Origin: an uncultured Crocinitomix sp.
GTDB taxonomy: Bacteria > Bacteroidota > Bacteroidia > Flavobacteriales_D > Crocinitomicaceae
Length of the DNA: 64,000 nucleotides
Assembly: GCA_937136425.1 (NCBI GenBank)
Contig: CAKZON010000020.1
Coordinates: 208,095-272,094, forward strand
Direction of reading: 5' to 3'
Positions within the stretch are counted from its first letter, which is position 1. Each line of letters opens with the position of its first letter. The position numbers and the translations under genes were made by a program. The notes under the pieces were generated by a model. The model did not search any database. It saw only the letters and a program-made list of their open reading frames with translations, and was not told the DNA's origin. Shown here piece after piece: positions 60,376-64,000 of the stretch.

Positions 60376-60952
60376 TTCGTTTGTTCAATTCATCCCGAAT
60401 TTCGGATGCTCTCTCGTACTCCTCATGTTCAAGCGCATCTTGTAAAAGACGCTCTAACTCTTCTTTAGTTGAAGCTGCCAATTCATTTCCTTTTGGCTCT
60501 TCTGCCTCAACACTTTCAATTGCCGTTTCACCCTCTGCTTCGTCCTCTAATTGAATACCTGCTGAACTCAAAATATGTTCAAAAGTGTAAACAGGACTTG
60601 AAGCTCTGATACCAATTGCAATTGCATCACTAGTTCTAGAATCAATTTCTATAATTTCGCCTTGCTTATCACAAATAATTTTAGCGTAAAAAACCCCTTC
60701 TACTAAATTATAAATTACCACCTCTTTGATCTTAACATCAAATGATTCAACAAAGGTTTTAAAAAGGTCATGTGTCAATGGTCGAGAAGGTTTCATTTTC
60801 TCTAACTCAATTGCAATTGATTGCGCTTCAAATCCGCCAATGATAATTGGCAACCTACGCGACCCTGTTTTTTCAGCCAACACTAGAGCATATGCTCCAG
60901 ACTGGGTTTGACTGTATGACAGTCCGATAATTTTTAACTCAATTTTTTCCAT
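60371..60952 (-). CDS. Bifunctional nuclease (DUF151) with C-terminal UVR motif
   Basis: A 193-residue protein. Residues 1-135 are the BFN/DUF151 domain (VLAEKTGSRRLPIIIGGFEAQSIAIELEKMKPSRPLTHDLFKTFVESFDV, and IDSRTSDAIAIGIRASSPVY with the DSRxSDAIA signature). Residues 160-190 are a UVR motif (ELERLLQDALEHEEYERASEIRDELNK), as in UvrB/UvrC partner sites. DUF151 enzymes have RNase/DNase activity in plants and bacteria. The nupC frame begins at or just after its stop codon, so the two are translationally coupled. Confidence 0.88.
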   Translation of the reverse strand: MEKIELKIIGLSYSQTQSGAYALVLAEKTGSRRLPIIIGGFEAQSIAIELEKMKPSRPLTHDLFKTFVESFDVKIKEVVIYNLVEGVFYAKIICDKQGEIIEIDSRTSDAIAIGIRASSPVYTFEHILSSAGIQLEDEAEGETAIESVEAEEPKGNELAASTKEELERLLQDALEHEEYERASEIRDELNKRN

Positions 60953-60958
60953 AAAACG

Positions 60959-60990
60959 AAAAAAGGGGTCAATCTGAAATCGACCCCTTT
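60959..60990 (-). terminator. Terminator of the etf operon
   Basis: AAAGGGGTC at 60962-60970 pairs with GACCCCTTT at 60982-60990, and on the minus strand the hairpin is followed by TTTTTTCG (complement of 60957-60964 region). It separates etfA from the bifunctional nuclease gene. Confidence 0.85.
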
Positions 60991-60998
60991 ATAGGTTT

Positions 60999-61940
60999 TT
61001 AATTTTGTGCTTTCAATTTTTGAATTTCGGCTGTTAGTTTTGGTAAAACTTCAAATGCATCTCCTATGATTCCATAATCAGCTGCTTTGAAAAATGGTGC
61101 TTCAGGATCTGTGTTAATAACAACAATCACTTTACTTCCATTTACTCCTGCCAAATGTTGGATTGCGCCAGAAATTCCAGCAGCAATGTACAAATTTGGT
61201 CGAATTGCTACACCCGTTTGCCCAACATGCTCGTGGTGAGGACGCCAACCAATATCAGCCACTGGTCTTGAACAAGCTGTTGCAGCTCCTAAAGATTTAG
61301 CTAAATCTTCAACAATACCCCAGTTCTCTGGTCCTTTTAAACCTCTACCAGCTGAAACTACTAGCTCAGCCTCAGGCAATAAAATATCACCTTCTTGTTT
61401 TTTAACTTCTTTAACAGTGTAAGAACCGTTTCCTAAATCTGCAGAAAACTCTTCCACACTTGCAGAACCACTTCCAACTTCAACACCAACAGAATTAGGT
61501 GTCAATGCGATTACACGGCTAGCGGTATTTACTTTAACTTTTCCAAATGCTTTTCCTGAAAATACGTTTACTTTGATTGCTCCGTCATCTTCTGGTAGCG
61601 CAATTGCTCCTGAAGCCAAACCTGCTTTTAACGCAGCAGAAACTCTAGGTGCAACAGCTTTACCTGTTAAGTCTTGCGAAAAAACAATTGTAGTTGCGCT
61701 TACAGATTCTGCAGCCGCTTTTATTAAACGTGTTGTTTGAGCAGCATCATTTGTTGTTAATGCACGGTTTACCAAAACTTTTGATGCACCAACATTTCCT
61801 AATTCAGCCAACTCACTTTCACCAATTGCACCGTTAGTAACTACGGTAGTGGATCCAATTTTACTTCCATATTGCACGGCTTCCATTGCGTTTTTAGCAA
61901 TTTTACCATTCAATGTATCTATATATACTAATACTGACAT
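60999..61940 (-). CDS. etfA: Electron transfer flavoprotein alpha subunit
   Basis: A 313-residue EtfA/FixB protein: N-terminal adenine nucleotide hydrolase-like fold and C-terminal FAD-binding domain with VVSAGRGLKGPENWGIVEDLAKSLGAATACSRPVADIGWRPHHEHVGQTGVAIRPNLYIAAGISGAIQHLAG, the signature for FAD contact. It passes electrons from acyl-CoA dehydrogenases to the quinone pool through ETF-QO. The gap to etfB is ten bases, so they form an operon, transcribed etfB then etfA. Confidence 0.95.
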   Translation of the reverse strand: MSVLVYIDTLNGKIAKNAMEAVQYGSKIGSTTVVTNGAIGESELAELGNVGASKVLVNRALTTNDAAQTTRLIKAAAESVSATTIVFSQDLTGKAVAPRVSAALKAGLASGAIALPEDDGAIKVNVFSGKAFGKVKVNTASRVIALTPNSVGVEVGSGSASVEEFSADLGNGSYTVKEVKKQEGDILLPEAELVVSAGRGLKGPENWGIVEDLAKSLGAATACSRPVADIGWRPHHEHVGQTGVAIRPNLYIAAGISGAIQHLAGVNGSKVIVVINTDPEAPFFKAADYGIIGDAFEVLPKLTAEIQKLKAQN

Positions 61941-61950
61941 TTTCTTCTTT

Positions 61951-62691
61951 TTAAATAACTTTTGCTTCGTTATGTAATAAATCTACTAATTCGCTCATGT
62001 TTTCTGCATCCACATATTTACAATCAGATTTTGCAGGTGGTAATTCATAAGCTTCAAAAGAAACCAATTGATCACAAGCTACAGCAGGAACAACCTCAAG
62101 CGGCTTAGTTCGCGCGGCCATAATTCCTCTCATGTTAGGAATTCTTTGCTCAGCCATACCTTTAGCAGCACTAACTACAAATGGCGTATTTACTTCAACT
62201 ACTTCAACACCACCAACCATTTCTTTGTTGATTGTTGCCGTAGTACCTTCCATCTCTAATTTTGTTGCTAAACTTACAAATGGTTGATCCAATAACTCTG
62301 CAACCATACCACCTACTTGTGATCCATTGTAGTTAATTGTTTCTTTTCCTGTAAACACGATATCAAAACCGTTGTTTTTAGCATATTCAGCAATTTGAAA
62401 TGCAGTAAAATAAGCATCACCTGCTTCTGCATCAATTCTTACAGCATTATCTGCACCAATTGCTAAAGCTTTTCTGATAATTGAATCATCTGTGGCAGTA
62501 CCAACAGTAATAGTAGTTACAGAACCACCATTTTGTTCTTTCAATTCTAATGCTCTAACAAGAGCGTACCATTCATCATAAGGATTAACGATATACTGTA
62601 CACCAGATTCGTTAAACTTCGTATTGTTGTCAGTAAAATCAATTTTACTGGTCGTATCAGGAGACTTGCTGATACAAACTAAAAGTTTCAT
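61951..62691 (-). CDS. etfB: Electron transfer flavoprotein beta subunit
   Basis: A 246-residue EtfB/FixA protein: MKLLVCISKSPDTTSKIDFTDNNTKFNESGVQYIVNPYDEWYALVRALEL at the N-terminus and the AMP-binding region GGMVAELLDQPFVSLATKLEME, plus VVSAAKGMAEQRIPNMRGIMAARTKPLEV. Length is standard. A possible -7 element, TAAATTTG, lies on the minus strand at 62727-62734, 36 bases before the start. Confidence 0.95.
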   Translation of the reverse strand: MKLLVCISKSPDTTSKIDFTDNNTKFNESGVQYIVNPYDEWYALVRALELKEQNGGSVTTITVGTATDDSIIRKALAIGADNAVRIDAEAGDAYFTAFQIAEYAKNNGFDIVFTGKETINYNGSQVGGMVAELLDQPFVSLATKLEMEGTTATINKEMVGGVEVVEVNTPFVVSAAKGMAEQRIPNMRGIMAARTKPLEVVPAVACDQLVSFEAYELPPAKSDCKYVDAENMSELVDLLHNEAKVI

Positions 62692-62763
62692 ATACTATAT
62701 AATTTATGTTAATTTCTAAAGTCTGCCAAATTTACCAAAATTTTGACAATGTTAAGAGGCTGA

Positions 62764-63237
62764 TTATAACAAACTCGTGATCTTTTCTGAATTTGGTTTA
62801 ACAGCACTGCGATAACGGTTCATCAATTTACCGTTTTCATCTAATAAGAATTTTTCAAAATTCCATTGAATAGGCCCATCAAAATCTGCACCAGATTGCT
62901 TGCACAACCACTTAAAAATTGGATGAATATCTTCACCTGCAACAGAAACCTTTTCTGCCATTAAAAATGTCACTCCGTAGTTCAATTCACAAAAAGTTTT
63001 TATCTCACTATTCTCTCCTGGCTCTTGCGCGCCAAAATTATTTGCCGGAAAACCAACAATCACAAGTTGCTCACCATGAGACTTATGCAAAGCTTGAAGT
63101 TCTTGATATTGCGGTGTAAAACCACATTCCGAAGCCGTGTTTACAATCAATATTTTTTTCCCTTTGAAAGACACAAAACTTTGCTCAACCCCATCAATTG
63201 AATTGAATTTAAAATCATGAATTGATGTTTGACTCAT
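62764..63237 (-). CDS. Glutathione peroxidase-family thiol peroxidase
   Basis: A 157-residue peroxidase starting at the ATG at 63237 (MSQTSIHDFKFNSIDG). The active cysteine lies in LIVNTASECGFTPQYQEL (a Cys, not selenocysteine), the catalytic Gln/Trp in FPANNFGAQEPG and GPIQWNFEKFLLDENG, and EIKTFCELNYGVTFLMAEKVSV carries the probable resolving cysteine. Such bacterial enzymes usually use thioredoxin. The open frame continues upstream into phage sequence without a stop. That read-through is rejected as part of the enzyme, because the domain is complete from 63237. Confidence 0.9.
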   Translation of the reverse strand: MSQTSIHDFKFNSIDGVEQSFVSFKGKKILIVNTASECGFTPQYQELQALHKSHGEQLVIVGFPANNFGAQEPGENSEIKTFCELNYGVTFLMAEKVSVAGEDIHPIFKWLCKQSGADFDGPIQWNFEKFLLDENGKLMNRYRSAVKPNSEKITSLL

Positions 63238-63681
63238 TGTTGCTGACGGAGGGGAAATTAAGAACAATCCACCACCATACGAGAATGAAGTTTCAAGCGC
63301 CTTTTTGGATTGTTGGTCAAGGCCATTGCCTGAACCGTCAGCATTCCACTTTAGGTAATCGATAACTGAATCAGTGCCATTAGCGGATAACTCAACCGTA
63401 GCAGGCTTGCGCATAATCGTACCAACCCACGCGGCCACAGTTGACGCGGTGAAGTTAAAGAACACAGCCATAGGAAGCACACGATTGATGTAAGTGTGCT
63501 TAATGTATTCGTTTAGTTGGTAGTTGGCTGGATTGCTTAACGCCGATTGTGGAAGTTCATTGCTAGCTAAATACTTCGTTCCACCGCGCTTAACTGCATC
63601 GGTCAAACAGTCGTGCGTAATATCCCACTGTTTGATATTGTCGATGTAATCTTGATTTGTTGTAAATTGTCCGTATCCCAT
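63238..63681 (-). pseudogene. Truncated phage portal gene (DUF4055-type), N-terminal part
   Basis: The frame starts at 63681 (MGYGQFTTNQDYIDNI) and encodes about 148 residues of a DUF4055-type portal: VLPMAVFFNFTASTVAAWVGTIMRKPATVEL, SVIDYLKWNADGSGNGLDQQSKKALETSFSYGGGLFLISPP. Full-length proteins of this kind are several hundred residues, so the gene is cut off. It runs in-frame into the start of the glutathione peroxidase gene with no stop or spacer. The base composition is clearly more GC-rich than the rest of the window. Confidence 0.75.
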
Positions 63682-63682
63682 T

Positions 63683-64000
63683 TTAGTACCCTATGCTGAT
63701 TTGAGGACGTGTAACTGGCTTGATTATAGGGAATCTATAGGCAATAAAATAGCCACCCGCGTCGTTAACATCTTCTGTTCCGTCTTTCTCCGGCTCGCCG
63801 TTCTTGTAAATCTGTTGCTGTAACTTTCTTGAATAGTGGGGGCAAGCTGATTTATTAACGAAATACTTTCTCTCGCCAATCGAGTTTTTAAACATGCAGT
63901 TCATTGAGCTAACGCGATCTTTAACTGGAGGGTTTCTCGAGTTATTGAACACGCTAAAACCAGCCTGTTGAAGCAGTGAAATGTCCGTCTGACTTGCACC
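63683..64000 (-). CDS. Phage terminase large subunit, C-terminal part
   Basis: An open frame running off the right edge. The visible residues include DISLLQQAGFSVFNNSRN, VKDRVSSMNCMFKNSIGERKYFVNKSACPHYSRKLQQQIYKNGEPEK and DVNDAGGYFIAYRFPI, matching the C-terminal nuclease region of large terminases. It ends one base before the portal frame, the usual terminase-portal order of tailed phages. The GTG at 63952 is probably internal, since the frame extends upstream through the edge. Confidence 0.75.
   Translation of the reverse strand, partial: GASQTDISLLQQAGFSVFNNSRNPPVKDRVSSMNCMFKNSIGERKYFVNKSACPHYSRKLQQQIYKNGEPEKDGTEDVNDAGGYFIAYRFPIIKPVTRPQISIGY

Noticed and set aside
62764..63681. A single portal-peroxidase fusion protein
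   Set aside because: The peroxidase is complete from its own ATG, and the portal piece is truncated and compositionally foreign. The continuous frame is best explained by a junction.

Overview
The window reads as chromosome of an AT-rich marine-type Bacteroidota, most likely order Flavobacteriales. The signs are a gliding/type IX secretion repertoire (GldH-like lipoprotein, PorP/SprF-like protein, a giant adhesin with a gliding-motility-type C-terminal domain), Bacteroidota promoter elements (TTG, about 19-20 bases, TAnnTTTG), a YtxJ-type bacilliredoxin and many lipoproteins with SC-type lipoboxes. No rRNA, tRNA, CRISPR array or insertion sequence was seen. The last ~760 bases (63.24-64.0 kb) are different: they hold the end of a phage terminase and the start of a DUF4055-type phage portal gene, abutting a glutathione peroxidase gene without any gap.

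Layout. 0-2.4 kb: ECF sigma factor, anti-sigma-like membrane protein, start of a secreted protein, and a TonB-C-like protein. 2.7-5.7 kb: a LuxR-type two-component operon with a seven-helix membrane protein. 5.9-13.97 kb (mostly + strand): glycine-rich protein, large PLP decarboxylase, flavin reductase, SSB-like DUF3127 protein, YceI, phosphoesterase lipoprotein, pseudouridine synthase and a pair of tandem paralogues. 13.98-22.05 kb: a tightly packed 13-gene minus-strand operon devoted to ADP-ribose/NAD chemistry. 22.2-23.3 kb: lipoprotein and the NrtR-type NAD-responsive regulator. 23.4-33.4 kb: AtoE transporter, AraC regulator, glycosyltransferase/flippase pair, quinone reductase, RsmI, glutamine cyclotransferase, LytTR regulator, bacilliredoxin, PheS. 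33.5-43.5 kb: lipoproteins, SUFU-domain protein, BlaI-like repressor, acyltransferase, GldH, RicT, HolB, DMT transporter, universal stress protein. 43.7-48.8 kb: a Ras-like GTPase module with histidine kinase, receivers, HPt and LytTR. 49.0-58.2 kb: a three-gene adhesin operon. 58.6-63.2 kb: lipoprotein-NupC fusion, bifunctional nuclease, EtfAB, glutathione peroxidase.

The most interesting system is the ADP-ribose operon (13976-22052, read right to left): NADAR, an 'ADP-ribosylation/crystallin J1'-type small protein, an unknown protein, a TIGR02452/PARG-like hydrolase, an ADP-ribosylglycohydrolase, three different macrodomain proteins, the RNA 2'-phosphotransferase KptA, an unknown cupin-like protein, a 2-oxoglutarate/Fe(II) oxygenase, a PPP-type phosphatase and DUF4291. 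Its promoter is bracketed by two inverted repeats with identical arms (TTGTGT-N7-ACACAA), and a related repeat (TTGTGTATTCTATACAA) sits at the promoter of the nrtR-like gene. Together they suggest a regulon in which cellular NAD(P)/ADP-ribose status controls a broad ADP-ribose removal and RNA-end clean-up pathway. A second notable unit is the GTPase module at 44.6-48.8 kb, which resembles in logic an MglA/MglB pair wired to a two-component phosphorelay.
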